From Agroathelia rolfsii (Eukaryota > Basidiomycota > Agaricomycetes > Amylocorticiales > Amylocorticiaceae), in assembly GCA_018343915.1 (NCBI GenBank), contig JABRWF010000003.1:2604001-2668000 (forward strand): DNA of 64,000 bases, in the 5' to 3' direction. Made by a program: the position numbers and the translations under genes. Each line of letters begins with the position of its first letter. Positions within the stretch are counted from its first letter, which is position 1. Positions 49,701-62,242 of the stretch are shown in pieces. The notes under the pieces were generated by a model. It searched no databases. It was not told the origin of the DNA and was given only the letters and a program-made list of their open reading frames with translations.

Positions 49701-51636
49701 TACAGGGTTACCAGGCCAAGTGTTGTTAAACGCGTGGACAGGACTTCTACTCCCACTAGACCCTCTGATGAGCCTCGTCAAGAAGATAAGCCTCAGGATA
49801 AGATGGACGTCGACCAGCTTTCTCAGGATCAGTCCGGCTCGGCCAAGACTACTGCGGCACCTGCTGACTCAACTACGTCACGTAACGGCACTCAGTCATC
49901 TTCTGTCTCTGCACCTACGAAGCCATCAGCAGCCCTACCTACTGGTCCAGCTAGCCAGTCCACTGGCCAGGCCTTGCCCAGGATGCCCCCTCCGATGGAG
50001 CCTAGTCAAACTCTCTCGGCGCAGGAGTTACGTGAAACAGCCAGGCAAAGTATTCGGCCCTCGGGCACATCAACATCCACAGACGATAGGCACCCCCGAA
50101 ACGTCGAGTCCAACGGCAGTCAGACAAACGTGGGTAATAACGTTGTATCCGCTCCAACTCAGCCTCGGTCGCGGTCACCAACGTCGCATCCCGGTACACG
50201 TAATGCAAGTCCTGACAGTCGTGCGAGCGGTGGCCATCCACAGTCTGAGAAGGGAGATACTGAGCCCGCCGAGGACAACAACAGCAATAACAACAGCCGT
50301 GACAGCCGGACAAATCGTGGAGATACATCAGCGCGTAGCTCTTCTTCTCGTCGAGATGGATTTTCTACGCACTCTCGGTCTGACCGCAATGGTCGCGATC
50401 GTTCTGGCCGAGATGGGGACGTGGGCGGCAGTGACCGCGACCGGTTGAGAGACAGACACGGTGATCGGGACAGAGAGCGAGGTCGTGAGCACCGTGATAG
50501 GGACCGAGAACGCGAGCGCGAGCGTGACAGGGATACACGGGACAGGGATCGTGATCGTGATAGGACCCGACACCGTAGAGATGAGAAGGAGCGCGATAAG
50601 GAGGCTGCTAGTACAAAAGAACGAGAGAGCAGTTCGACGCATGCGTCTTCCTCTGCTACCAATGCTGCCGGTACTACCTCTGCTACTCCTTCCGTCGGTG
50701 CTTCTGCCAGCGCCACGGCGGCACTGCCCGAAACTCTGCCTTCGAAGCCTGACAGGCATCGCTCTTCACATGATGACGATGGACCCGGAAAACGCCGACG
50801 GCTAGCTGATGAAGACGTAAAGCCAACTTTCTTTTCTTATCTTTATTCTTCCTTGGGACTAATCACATTTGCACAGGCCGACCGGAGCACGAGACGGATA
50901 TCTAGGAAAGAGAGTCATCGTGACGACCGCAGTCGCCGTTCTTCTCCCAGGGAAGCTAGGGAAGGAACACACGATCGACCCCGGGAGTCAGACAGGAGAC
51001 GCAAAGACCGTGATAATCAGCCTAGCAGTGATCAGCCTCCCGTTGACAAGGTGTGTTTTCTTTTTATCCCTTTCAGAATGCCTTTTTTGGTCTGTTGCTT
51101 ATTTCCAATATCATGAAAACCTCAAGCCATCGGAACGGCGTTCGGGTGACAGAGCCGGAGATAACAGAAACGACAGAACCAACGATAGTTTGCCAGCTAG
51201 GGACTTACCTCCAAGCACACCATCGGGTCCACGTGCAACACGGGGACAATCGTCGCATGTACCCTCGTCGTCAGCATCAGCATCAAACACCCCAGCGGCG
51301 CTTGTGGAATCAATCTCTTCTGGACCGCCTAGCTTGCGGTCTCGGATCAGCGGCCTGAATATGGATTCTTATCGCCCTACAGAATCCTCTAGGAAGGACG
51401 AAGACACGAGCATGAACCGCAAGAGGACCATGACAGAACGAGATAGTGGTAACTCTCTGAATGTGAGCCAAGGATCTGACGGCGCTCCGCCCATGAAACG
51501 CAATCGCGTCCAGATCGACAGGAGCCGGTACCGTGAACGACCAGTTGTCGAGCGCGACAGGGCGGCCAAGCTGGGGTTACCTGTCAGCCAGCCCAGCGGT
51601 GACCGTGGTGGACGCTCTGGTGGGCGCAAGGACTAA
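43792..51636 (+). CDS. THO2: THO complex subunit 2
   Basis: Largest THO/TREX subunit, coupling transcription to mRNA export. The start is unsure: the ATG at 43792 splices in phase (MVNNWPEPM, then AEASRDIVRAAHQDP); another ATG lies at 43754. The N-terminal helical part includes LLFNVYYTLLSACLQSW and VLDVVLDVMSTHVLTHYVFF. Middle: RGLYLTAALLIREGFINIED, PYIVEPLLRFVGVHISRDT, VQFWYQNLRRYILRALPLMR, NMTASLLCSITKLGNSDPCL, IVIPQLVHQSPLALDVLVFV. The Tho2 domain follows: FYLTFWQLSISDL, YCSQMIRTLHLQGTPGFPTL, RFIYGILKDTLKWHESEEQF, SGEFMHVYNALIVLQEILPV, YYYGLEARKHLWKAD. The C-terminus is long and disordered, with Arg-Asp/Arg-Glu repeats (about 50380-50610), ending RGGRSGGRKD. About 20 introns. Confidence 0.92.
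50380..50610 (+). repeat. THO2: RD/RE dipeptide-rich low-complexity segment of THO2
   Basis: Repeated CGNGAY-type codons encode alternating Arg-Asp and Arg-Glu (DRDRERGREHRDRDRERE-like). This mixed-charge composition is common in RNA-processing proteins. Confidence 0.8.
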
Positions 51637-51982
51637 AAAAAAAGGGGGGGGGGACTAATTTCAAGTCGTCATTTTCTGTGTCTTACTGTATATTTCTTAT
51701 CTAAGTAGTGCTATCTTTTTCTCTGCTCGTATGTTTCTTAAGAATGTCATTTCAGAGTTTTAAAAGTTTGAGCTAATCTACAACAATGTTGAATGTGTAA
51801 TATGAACTACAAAGATAACCTATACAAATGCCTGTTGAAAGTGTCGCAGGTTGAATCACCTTAATATTGAATTGATGATGTTGAAGCATTGTTAAGAAGA
51901 AAAGGAGGGACCCAATTAGAAAAGAAGAGCAAAAGACAATAGAAGAGCAACCTCTGAAGATAATTAATAGCCGCGATGTAGT
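51637..51982. other. Spacer between convergent THO2 and FOL2
   Basis: Begins with an A run and G run right after the THO2 stop (51637-51654). No gene is seen. Confidence 0.5.
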
Positions 51983-53178
51983 TCACCGCTTGATCAGTGT
52001 CAGGAACTCTTCACGAGTCTTTTGCTGTGTTCTGAAGCAGCCCAGCATGCAGGAGGTGACGGTAATTGCGCCTGGCTTTTGCACCCCACGCATAGTCATG
52101 CACATGTGCCTAAAATCGAAGTTAAGGAACCTTGCTTCTCTAAAACAAAAGAACACATAAGAATGACTTACGTTGCTTCCATTACAACCGCAACACCCAA
52201 GGGCTTGATCGCCTCCTGAACGGCAAGAGCGATTTGCTTAGTCAATCGCTCTTGCACCTGGAGTCGTCGGCTAAAGGTTTCTGCGATTCGCGCTAGCTTG
52301 GATAGGCCGAGAACTAACTTGTTGGGGATGTATGCTATGGATATCTGTAGACATAGATTGATTCTGGTACCCTTGGAAGAAACGCATAGAAAAAGATGAA
52401 TGCACCTTGCCCGTAAATGGCACTAAATGGTGCTCGCACAAACTAGAGATATCTATGTCCCTCACAATGACCATTTCTTCGTGGTCCTCTGCGAATACAG
52501 CGTCGTTGATTACATCTGAATAATAGTAAAAATATGAGAATCAATAAGAAAAAGTGAGAGAATTTTAAAGGGACTCGCTGCTTTCACATACCAGCTAAGC
52601 GTTCCTCATAACCACGGGTCATCCACAATAATGCCTGTGCATAGCGTTCTGGTGTGCGCTGTAGACCCTCACGGTCAGGGTCTTCGCCAATGCTTTCGAG
52701 GATGACTCGAACAGCCGCCGCCAGTTTCTCTGTACGGGCGGCCTTTTCTTCCGGCTTAGCATTTAATCTCGACAATGTCGATTTTGCTACAGGATCAGAA
52801 GAGGGAACAATGTTTTAATCTGATGTTCAACGCATAACAGGAACACGGAGGGTCCCAGAAGATTCAAATTAACGTACCTGGCCAACCAAGACCGTTAGGA
52901 TCGGGCAAATTCTGTTTGTCAGCGACGCCGGTAATAGGAGTCGCGATTCCAGATCGTTTGAAACCATAGCCATCCTTGAGCAAGCTACTGCCTGACTTAG
53001 GAGATGGCGTAGAGTTATAGCTGGCCTGGTTATGATCAGAGTTTTGCGGCGTCTCGTCTGACTCTGTAGCATCATAACTCGAATGAGATGATGATGCCAT
53101 TTGTGCATCTGCAAATTGCTGCAGTCGGAGCTTGTGAAGCTCCTGCTCTAGGGGCTCATGAGAGTTTTCGTGAGACAT
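51983..53178 (-). CDS. FOL2: GTP cyclohydrolase I
   Basis: First step of folate/pterin synthesis: GTP to dihydroneopterin triphosphate. The N-terminal extension from the ATG at 53178 ([20 protein letters not shown]) is Ser/Asn-rich and probably disordered. The catalytic part: [40 protein letters not shown], then across introns [37 protein letters not shown] (zinc Cys and His), [59 protein letters not shown] (second zinc Cys) and [17 protein letters not shown]. Stop 51983-51985. Standard fungal length. Confidence 0.95.
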
Positions 53179-54078
53179 GATTTTTTAGTAAAAAAAAAAA
53201 ATCCTCTCAGGAAAGCAGGTTTGTAGCTGGATTAAATGTGTAACTGTGGTGGAGAGCGGCCGCTTCAAGTTTTGCCAGTGCAGTGATATGAGTCTGAGAT
53301 GATGACAACTCCGGATTCTGATGCGAACCGGGAGCATTTCCCGGCCCCGCCATCAACCATTTCTGGATCCTAGTACTAGTGGCCCGAGCCGGTTACTCAG
53401 GCTGCCATTCGCCACCATTCAAGAATGGAGCATATAATGTTTATTGCTACTGCCCTCCACGACCCAGCTAATATGATGCTCATTCTGGCCGTATATTTCA
53501 CTCCAAACGGGAATATCACATTATCACAGTTCCTGGGCCCGGGGCCCCAGCGTGGCTTTCAACTTGACCTCACGACAAGAAATGGCCGTGGTTCACGCAA
53601 CCCGCTTGAACGACCTGTTCCTTTCATTTGTTCCTGATGCTAGGCTGGATAGAAAAGATGGACAGCCGGGTTATTCGTCAGCACTCTCTTGTCAGGTGCC
53701 TTGCATGTCCTTCCCTGGTATTGTGCTTCAGTAGAGGCGCCCTGGCACTTTTGTGATACACTTACATATCATTGTGTGACCTTGCTCGCTATGCACGGCG
53801 CATGACATCCACCGACTTGCTCTTTGTGCTACAATTGGCTACATTGGATGTTATTGAAGGATAGCTAGTGGGGATCTGCATCTCTTTCAGGATCAGGGAC
53901 TTTCCAACTTGATCCACCAGACCGGTCTAGTCTTGGAGTTGGTAAATAAAAGGAGAGCATTTCAGAGTGTTGAAAGCGTGTCTTATTCGCCCACAGTTAA
54001 CCAACTTGTATCACTCACTCTTGAACTAAAATTCTCTCTCTTTTTTTTGCACACAATCTTTACTAGTACACTCCAAAT
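53179..54078. promoter_or_regulatory. Region upstream of the first DUF2235 gene
   Basis: About 900 bases. The last 450 (53625-54078) resemble 56310-56791 upstream of the second DUF2235 gene: both carry TTCCTGATGCTAG, GTGATACA...CATAT, CACCGACTTG, CAATTGGCTACATT and, about 135-150 bases before the ATG, GGT(A/G)AATAAAA, a likely TATA-type element. No gene is seen. Confidence 0.55.
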
Positions 54079-55725
54079 ATGCCTGAAATCAAGCGCCTTA
54101 TCTTATGCTGCGATGGCACCTGGCAGGCTTCCAACACAGGCAAGAAGGGCGACGTGGCGACGAACGTGACCAAGCTCTGTGTCGCCCTTAACCCTACTGT
54201 TAAGCTTGACGACGAGCGGGAGATCCAGCAGGTGATATACTATCAGCCTGGAGTTGGATCAACCACGATAAGCAACATAGGAAAGGCAGTTGCTGGTGCG
54301 TCAAAATAGTAGAGATGAATATATAGAAGACTCAATATTAAATCCTTGTGCGTAGGTGGCACTGGCCTTGGCCTAGATAGGAACGTAATTGCAGCATACA
54401 GCTTCCTGGTCAATAACTACGATAAAGACGATGAGATCTTCTGCTTCGGATTTTCTCGCGGCGCATACACCGCGCGGTCCATTGCGGGTCTTGTATCCGA
54501 GTTGGGAATCCTTCCCAAGGCGGCTCTCCCAAGGCTTGCAACCGTTTATGACAACTATCGCACCCTTCGTCCAGAGGGCCGAGACACTCCCGACTGGATC
54601 AAGTTCAAGGCCGATTTAGTCAAAGACTGTAAGAAGGAGAACGATATTGGTATCTGTTATCCCACCATCAAAGTGTGCGGTGTATGGGATACCGTGGGTG
54701 CACTAGGCATCCCACAGACGTCATACGCTGGGGCATGGGACTCTAGACATAAGTTCCATGACCCTAAATTATCAAACAGTAAGTAAAACGACACTTTTTT
54801 TTTATGTAGATATTAACTCATGTACGATCTTAAACACTAATTATCAAGACATCGAGAATGCATTCCACGCGCTGGCTTTAGATGAGCATCGTGCTCCGTT
54901 CTCTCCTACGCTATGGCACAAACCCAAAGGATCCACGGTAAGTCGTATAATTTCCTTGATAGCTCATATATTGACATTCTATCTCAGACGAATTTAGTCC
55001 AATGCTGGTTCCCTGGTGTGCACAGCAACGTCGGAGGTAGCACCAACCTCGGGATGAGTCCGAAAGAAGAGCCATTGGGCGTGGAGCCACTTGCAGACGA
55101 TTCTTTCGCTTGGATGGTCGACCTCTGCTCACCGTTCCTCTCATTCAACGAGAAGCACCTCGACTTCCTAGCAAGGCAAATCCAGCGTGATCAACAAAGA
55201 CGCGCAAATGAAGGCCATCGGTCTATCGAAGCCCAATACGCATCTGCTATTTTCGAGGATTCCTACGGCTGGAAACAGACGCCAATGGGTTCCATTAGAC
55301 GCGCTCCCGGTCAGTACAACGACAAGAATGAGCTTATCGACGGTCCCCCAGAGGGTGATTTCGACACATGCGAGTACATGCATGTCAGCGTGCGTTATCG
55401 CTACCAGAACCTAGGCGAAGCTTGGGGATGGAATCGTAACCAGCCTTCAACATGGGAATCGGTCAAAAAGTGGGCGACATGGTCTGGCGCTGACCCGCTG
55501 TTTGAACTCGCAGTAGACGAGAAGCCCGACACCGGATGCCATCAGTCAGGGTCAGGCTACAAGTGGATCAAGAAGCTCCAGAATGGGAAGGTAGTGCAGC
55601 TGCCGGAAATGAAGCTAGGCAACATGGGACCGGTGCCTGCCGGATACTCATTCGAGGAGCGCTTGATTCCAAGCGCAGTGCTGAAGAAGATCAAAGCGGG
55701 TGAGAAGTCTCTCGTAGTAGCCTGA
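54079..55725 (+). CDS. DUF2235 alpha/beta-hydrolase, copy 1
   Basis: Starts MPEIKRLILCCDGTWQASNT. Then VIYYQPGVGSTTISNIGKAV, an intron, GGTGLGLDRNVIAAYSFLVN, the nucleophile elbow FCFGFSRGAYTARSIAGLVS (G-F-S-R-G), ICYPTIKVCGVWDTVGALGI and NAFHALALDEHRAPFSPTLW. The later region has WFPGVHSNVGGSTNLG (likely catalytic His) and ADDSFAWMVDLC. C-terminal part: GSIRRAPGQYNDKNEL, YMHVSVRYRYQ, the end AGEKSLVVA. DUF2235 is the Tle1-like catalytic domain; bacterial members are phospholipases delivered by type VI secretion, but fungal substrates are unknown. No signal peptide, so probably cytosolic. Four exons. Tandem paralogue of the next gene, most residues identical by eye. Confidence 0.9.
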
Positions 55726-56791
55726 ATCGGCGCGCGTGCGCGAGAAGAAACCTTAGCTATCTGTTACCGTTTCTGTTATTTATTTGTCAAATGTGTTGTA
55801 TTCTCTGTACAGCACGCACATTCGTTGATATTCCTTGCTGGTACTGCTTGTCACTATAAATTATAATTGTTGTGTCATGTATTGTACATCATCAGATAAT
55901 ATTATAAACACTACTTCTGCACAAAGGAAATGTCTGAATCCAAATCAGCATAGAGTAGTTTGAACATTCAGCAGAATCCGTGATTAGCCTATGTCGAGTA
56001 CCATGGTTTATGTTTGCCTAGATGATAACAAGAGCAAACAAACTGAAAGCCAGACAATCTTTCCAGATTTAAGACCGTTGACTCGGATATACGTTGACAC
56101 ATCACTGTAACATCTTAATTGTAGTTCAGCTTCAGCCGCAGTTATCGTGTTGACAGCGAGTGTAAAACGGGCTCGAGACTCTCAGCTATAGGACGAACAT
56201 TTGATTTGGCAACTACGATACAGGCTAATCATATTCTCACTGGCAGTGTACCATGGGTTGAAGCTTGCAGCGACGCGTTTCTTCCATAGTTCCACTGTGA
56301 CTATGGATCCACTTGTTCCTGATGCTAGACGGAGAGTATATCAACAATCACACTCTTCGCCATTTCTTGCTAGGTGCCTTGCAACTCTTCCCCTGTCAGT
56401 GCGCTTCCGGCATCGGTGCCCTGGCCCTGTTGCAAAACCTGTGATACATGTGCATATGACCGCTTAGCTTGCTTCCTGCCCGCTCACTTGCAGTGGTCGG
56501 TTTATAACATTCACCGACTTGGTCTCAGTCTTTATGCTGCAATTGGCTACATTAAACGCGATTACAGGACGTCTGATTGACTTCCAGGTCCAGGAACACT
56601 TTCGCTGGCCCTACTAGGTCGGACTAGCGTTGGACTTGGTGAATAAAAAGTGCTAATTTTTGAAAATGATCGAGACCGTATCGCCGTCTTCACTAGCAAT
56701 CACCCACCTTTCTCTTGAATTACCAATATCTCTCCCTCTCTCTCTCCCTCTCTCGAGTCCTCACTTACACACTCCTTATCACACTTTTAAT
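55726..56791. promoter_or_regulatory. Spacer and promoter between the DUF2235 copies
   Basis: The first 30 bases after the copy 1 stop (CGGCGCGCG-rich) resemble those after the copy 2 stop. The last 480 bases (from about 56310) resemble the upstream region of copy 1. A CT-rich tract (56730-56758) precedes the ATG. The middle part (55760-56290) has no counterpart that I can see. Confidence 0.5.
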
Positions 56792-58467
56792 ATGTCTCAG
56801 AACACTGATATCAAGCGCCTCATCTTATGCTGTGATGGCACTTGGCAGGCTTCCAATACAGGCAAAGGGGGGGCTGTGGCGACAAACGTGACCAAGTTCT
56901 GTGTCGCCCTCAACCCTACTGCTAAACTTCCGGACAACCGGGAGATCCAACAGGTGATATACTATCAGCCTGGAGTTGGTTCTACCACAATCAGCAACAT
57001 TGGAAAGGCAGTCGCGGGTAAGTCGATGAAGTGCAATGGATTATACGTGAAGAGTTAATCTTCGGCTCTTATGTGTAGGTGGCACTGGCCTTGGCCTAGA
57101 TCGGAACGTCGTCGCGGCATACAGCTTTCTGATCAACAACTATGATGAGGGCGACGAGATATTCTGCTTTGGCTTTTCTCGTGGCGCATACACTGCACGT
57201 TGCATAGCAGGCCTGGTATCAGATTTGGGTATTCTTTCCAAGGAGGCCCTTCCGGAACTTGCAGAAATTTACAACAGGTACCGAACCCTCCGCGAGAAAG
57301 GTGAAAACACCGATGAGTGGATCCATTATCTCTCGGGCATTAGGAAAGGATATGCGTTGAACAACGACGGTGGCATTCGTGAGCCTAACATCAAGATCTG
57401 CGGTGTATGGGATACTGTGGGTGCACTCGGCATTCCACAGACGTCGTACGCTGGAGCATGGGATTCTAAACATAAATTTCATAACCCTAGACTGTCGGAT
57501 AGTAAGTGATATGACACAACTTCTTTACGCAAATCTCAGCTAATCTATCACCTTAAACGCTAACCTTTCAGAAATCGAGAACGCATTTCACGCGTTGGCT
57601 TTAGATGAACATCGTGCTCCATTCTCCCCCACACTGTGGCACAAGAACGCCAACTCAAAGGTAATTTTTCTTATTGTCCACATGGGAGGCACATATTGTG
57701 ACGTTATATTAACTGATGCTCCACTCTCTTAGACGAATTTAATCCAATGTTGGTTCCCCGGCGTGCATAGCAACGTCGGAGGCAGCACAGATCTCGGCAA
57801 GGGCATCCATGGAGAGACGTTAGGCGTGGAGCCATTGGCAGACGACTCCCTCGCTTGGATGATCGATCTCTGCTCACCATATCTCTCTTTCAATGAAGCG
57901 CACCTTGGCCGCTTGGCGTATAAAATTCAGTACGACCAACAGAAACGCGCGGACGAAGGTCATCGGTCGATCGAAGCCCAATACGCATCCGTTATCTTTG
58001 AGGATTCCTACGGCTGGTCAGAGACACCGATGGGCTCTATTAGACGTGCACCCGGTCAATATGACGAAACCAATCAGCTCGGCAATGGTCAACACATCAG
58101 TGGGTTTGATACCACGTGCGAGTATATGCATGTCAGCGTACGTTATCGCTACCAGAACCTCCGAGAAGCTTGGGGATGGAATCGCAACCAACTATCGAAC
58201 TGGGAGACGGTCAAAAAGTGGGCGATGTGGTCCGGGGCCGACCCGCTGTTTGAGCTTGCGGTTGACGAAAAGGCCGATGCCAGATGCCATAGGTCAGGTT
58301 ATAAGTGGATCAAGAAATTGCAGAACGGCAAGGTAGTGGAGCTGCCGGAAATGAAGCTAGGCAACACGGGAACAGTGCCTGCCGGATACTCATTTGAGGA
58401 GCGCCTAGTGCCGGACGCAGTGCTGAAGAAGATCAAAGCGGGCGAGAAGACTCTCGTGGTGGCCTGA
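56792..58467 (+). CDS. DUF2235 alpha/beta-hydrolase, copy 2
   Basis: Starts MSQNTDIKRLILCCDGTWQA (ATG 56792). Same order as copy 1: VIYYQPGVGSTTISNIGKAV, GGTGLGLDRNVVAAYSFLIN, FCFGFSRGAYTARCIAGLVS, IKICGVWDTVGALGIPQTSY, WFPGVHSNVGGSTDLG, LADDSLAWMIDLCSPYLSFN, GSIRRAPGQYDETNQL, ending AGEKTLVVA. Introns fall at the same places. Differences gather in surface-looking stretches (ALPELAEIYNRYRTLREKGE; KNANSK; GKGIHGET), while the catalytic parts are kept, so both copies look functional. Substrate unknown. Confidence 0.9.
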
Positions 58468-59295
58468 GTCGGCGCGCGCCGTGTGCGGCGGGAAGGGGCG
58501 GCTGCTTTTGTCGTTTGCCCCCGTCATTCATTTCTATTATTATTATTATTAATGGGCACGAAGGTGTCTCTTGTGTAATCACTCAGATATTTTATTAGCT
58601 ATATATATATGAAAAGATGTAATGGATTAAGTGATTGACTATTAATCTACATTGACTTTTGTGTCTATGGGCGCCTGTGAATTATGAAAACGTGCAAGGA
58701 CCACCATTCAGAATGGGACGAATCAAAGGTCCGAGGCGATGCGTGGCGGTGCAGAGATGGCCGCGGGCGGTTAGTCAGCCGCAGCGCCACTAAATGAATG
58801 CACCGCCACCGCGCCGCCACTCCGCCACTCCGTCCATGGCCAACTGCGCCCGGGAGGTTGTCGCATCCGGACTTGCTCCTCATTGACGCTACTGCAAATG
58901 GACATCTCAAAGGTTTCCACTGGGTCTGATGCGAGCAGGACAATAAGACACATTCCGGCTAGGCGCATTTGCCCCTCTAACAACTGGTCCTCTCATACCA
59001 TATAAGCTCGGTTCCACGATGTTACCGTCCCAGCTATTAGCCCGTCCCCCCATAAATGTGTCTATACATGTGTGCATCATCTCCCCTCCGGCGGTAACTC
59101 CCGGTGGTGGCCAGCCTCTTACGAATGAAATCATGCCCGAATTATATCTGACACAACCACAAAAAGGAGGAGCCCACATATTAATCTCATCCATAACCTT
59201 CATCTGAGTTTATTAGAGCACATACTCTGTCCCGCTAGAAGGCAAAATTTCCACCTCTTCACCTTTTCTTCATTTACTTCCCCCTTCAGCTGCAA
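58468..59295. other. Intergenic region upstream of the ABC transporter gene
   Basis: Contains an ATT trinucleotide run (about 58532-58549) and a GC-rich part with GCCGCCAC-type repeats (58780-58840). No gene is seen. Confidence 0.5.
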
Positions 59296-62097
59296 ATGGT
59301 TCACTTGCCACACTGTCAAAAGAGCTCAGTATGTCTCTACTGCAGCCCTCGCATGGCTTCTTCTCTGTCCCTTCCACGCAGACGGACTCCACGTCCTGTT
59401 CCGCGGCCCCAGCAGGAGAACCTCGCCTTGGGCTACTGGTCAGCCTCCAGAACCCCAGAAGGCGGTGGGGCTGCTTCCCCTCTTCCTCCAGGTGCCCAGC
59501 GCCCGTGGTCTCGTGCCAACGTCGTACTTGCTGGCAAGATCTTGAGAGACTGTGGCGCCAATCTAGTAACGCAACTCTGGCATCTGCACCCTAAACAAAC
59601 GATCTTGCTTGTCTTCTTGAATCTTCTTCGTGGCGCATTCCCTGCCTGGAAGGGATATTCCCATGCCCAACTGATTGACGAGGTATATCCATACGTCTTC
59701 TTTTCGTGATTTTCTTTCAGATAAACACCAATTGTCTTTCGTAGTTTCAAACCGTCTTGTTTTCGAAAGAGCAAGACTGGTCTGCGTTGTCCTATCTCGT
59801 CATGGTCGAACTTTTCAGAAGGATATTCGAAGGTTTTGTAGACTCGATTCTGTTCGTGTCATTTATTCCTTTTTCTTTCAGATAAGCGTCGTTTCTCATG
59901 CCTTGTTTGCACACATGTAGAGAAAATTTGGAAAGCCAAGTTACAACATCAGCAAAGTTCTTCATAGAGCGCAAGCAGCTGGAGCAGCGTTTGCGGATGG
60001 ACATTCCCACTATGGCGGATCCAGTTTCTCACGATTTGATCGAAGAATCGGACTTATTCGTGCGGTCTTTTCATAACATGGGCGGCTTTGGGCTCCTGTC
60101 TCCCTTCGACTTCGTGCACTTTCTGGCCCAAATACTCGAGCTTGGATCGCACATATGGATCCTCCTTGTCCTTACACAGAGAACACCACACTTTGGCGCG
60201 TTAGGATTATCTCTGCTATCCACTCTACTGCCATTCCTGCTCTCTTGGCTTCAGACAGACCATCATGACATAAGAGAGCCTATTGATTATCACGGCAACC
60301 GGGCTGTGCAGCAGCAAGAACGTATGCGGAGATTAGCTCACAGCGATGTGCATAAACCTGAAGTAATCCTCTTTGGGCTGGCACCTTGGATTATGAGGTT
60401 AGTGGCCGTCTTGTCAACTATAACGCCTTCTCCTTGGTCCCCATTTAATTGAATAATAATCCGTTTCAGATCCTGGTCTAGCGCACGGGCAAGTACTCTC
60501 AGAAGAGAACGTCCGTCCATCGACTGTTCTCCTCAGGCACTGCTCTCCAGGCTCAACATGGGCGACATGATTTTTGTGCTTCAGAACGTAAGAAAAAAAA
60601 TATTTCCTTTTTTCCGAGCACATTAAACCTAAATCCTTAACATTCCAGATCCCTCTGATCTTTGTCATGGAGTCTTCCACCGCCACGCTAGGCTCCTTTA
60701 CCCTGTTTCGCAGCACCATCCAAGCGTGTTGCTTCTCAGCAGGGCGCCTGATGACTACTGCCCGCATGACACTACATTCGGTCTTTCTTATGGCCGCGTT
60801 TTGTGCGGCGATGGAACTGCAGCCAAAGCTTTCGCCTAGTGAAAGCGAGCGGTCGCCTTACCGTGTCACTAACGGTGGCGTTGAGATCAAAATACGGTAA
60901 GACGGAAAAACTCTTTCCTTCTTTCATTTGCATCGTGTGATGGCCCTAGAAAGAAAACTGATGACCCACGCGTCTTTGTAATGTGTCCAGTGACTTGTCC
61001 TATACCTACCCTGGAAGCCCCGAACCCGCACTCAAAAACGTTAATCTGGATATTGGGGCCGGAGAAACTGTTGCCATCGTAGGCTATAACGGCTCAGGTC
61101 AGTGCTATTTCTCTCTGGAACGTGTTTATTTTAACTTCAAGCCGCCGGTTCTCACGCACACACTATTTCGTGTTGTACACGACACAGGCAAAACGACGCT
61201 AGCCAAAATGATCCTACGCTTACTTGATTTCGACAGTGGACGAATGTTAATCAACGGGACAGATATCTCGAGCCTGGAACCGCGCGAATACCACCGACAT
61301 GTCACTACGGTACTCCAGGGGTTTTCAAAATACAATGCAGTCGTCAACGAAAACGTGGGTATTGGGGACGTGTCCAAGCTGGAGTCTCGCCCGTCGATCG
61401 AGAAGGCACTGGAACTTGCGGGAGCATTAAATTTGGTGCAAGGCTTGCCTCGTGGGCTCGACACGTTATTGGACAGTGGAGGGTTTGAGGTTATGAACCC
61501 ATACTTCAACAATGGTGCACATGCTATTCAGCATGGCTTGTCTGGAGGGGAGGTATGTGTCGTCTTCTCTACATCTTTACGTGGTGGCCGAGGGGAGAAA
61601 AAAAAAAAGAAGCAAGGCTAACGATGGTTCCAATGCACTAGTGGCAACGAGTAGCCTTGGCACGGGCCTTCCTTCGCGCAGCGATGCCTGACGTTGACTT
61701 GCTTCTACTTGACGAGGCTGTACGTAAAAAAATCTCGTGGTTTCTTGTGGCCCGGCCCAAGACATTTTTACTGATTAAAATGCATCTTTAATAGACTTCC
61801 TCTCTTGATGCCCAAGCTCAAAAAGACGTCCTCGATAACATCGATCGAATCTCACGAGGATCAAATGGCTCAAAAACAAAAACTATTATCTTTATTACGC
61901 ATCGTCTGTCTATAGCGCGCCGGGCGCATAAAATAGCCATGATGGAAAAAGGCGTAAGTTAACGCTCTTCTCTTATCTGAACACATTCTTATAAAAATTA
62001 ATCCTCTGTATAGACGGTGGTTGAGTTTGGCACCCATGACGAACTCATGCGTCGCAATGGGCCATATGCGTCATTATGTCGCGCATCCGAATGTTGA
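59296..62097 (+). CDS. ABC transporter, half-size with reduced membrane domain
   Basis: The start is ATG 59296 or 59353 (MASSLSLPRRR). The N-terminal Pro/Arg-rich part is followed by LHPKQTILLVFLNLLRGAFP, FQTVLFSKEQDWSALSYLVM, SHIWILLVLTQ and ALGLSLLSTLLPFLLSW; then HHDIREPIDYHGN and RSWSSARASTLR. The ATPase is clear: DLSYTYPGSPEPALKNVNLD, IGAGETVAIVGYNGSG joined by an intron to KTTLAKMI (Walker A), LSGGEWQRVALARAFLRA (signature), DLLLLDEATSSLD (Walker B), IIFITHRLSIARRA (H-loop), ending LCRASEC (stop 62095-62097). Only a few membrane helices are visible, fewer than the usual six, so it is an atypical MsbA/HlyB-like half transporter. The exon junctions around 59830-59940 are uncertain. Substrate unknown. 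Confidence 0.82.
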
Positions 62098-62242
62098 AGA
62101 TCCCAAATGAGAAGTAAACAAGATGCTGTCCACACTATATTGTATTCGTAATCCTACATTTCCCTTCGTATATTGTCTATCACTTTTTTTTACACGTATA
62201 AACGGACAATTTAGCCCTGTAGCACACATTACATGACAGTTG

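Noticed and set aside
50159..50716. 185-codon Ser/Arg-rich frame on the - strand
   Set aside because: Antisense shadow of the Arg-Asp/Arg-Glu repeats of THO2.
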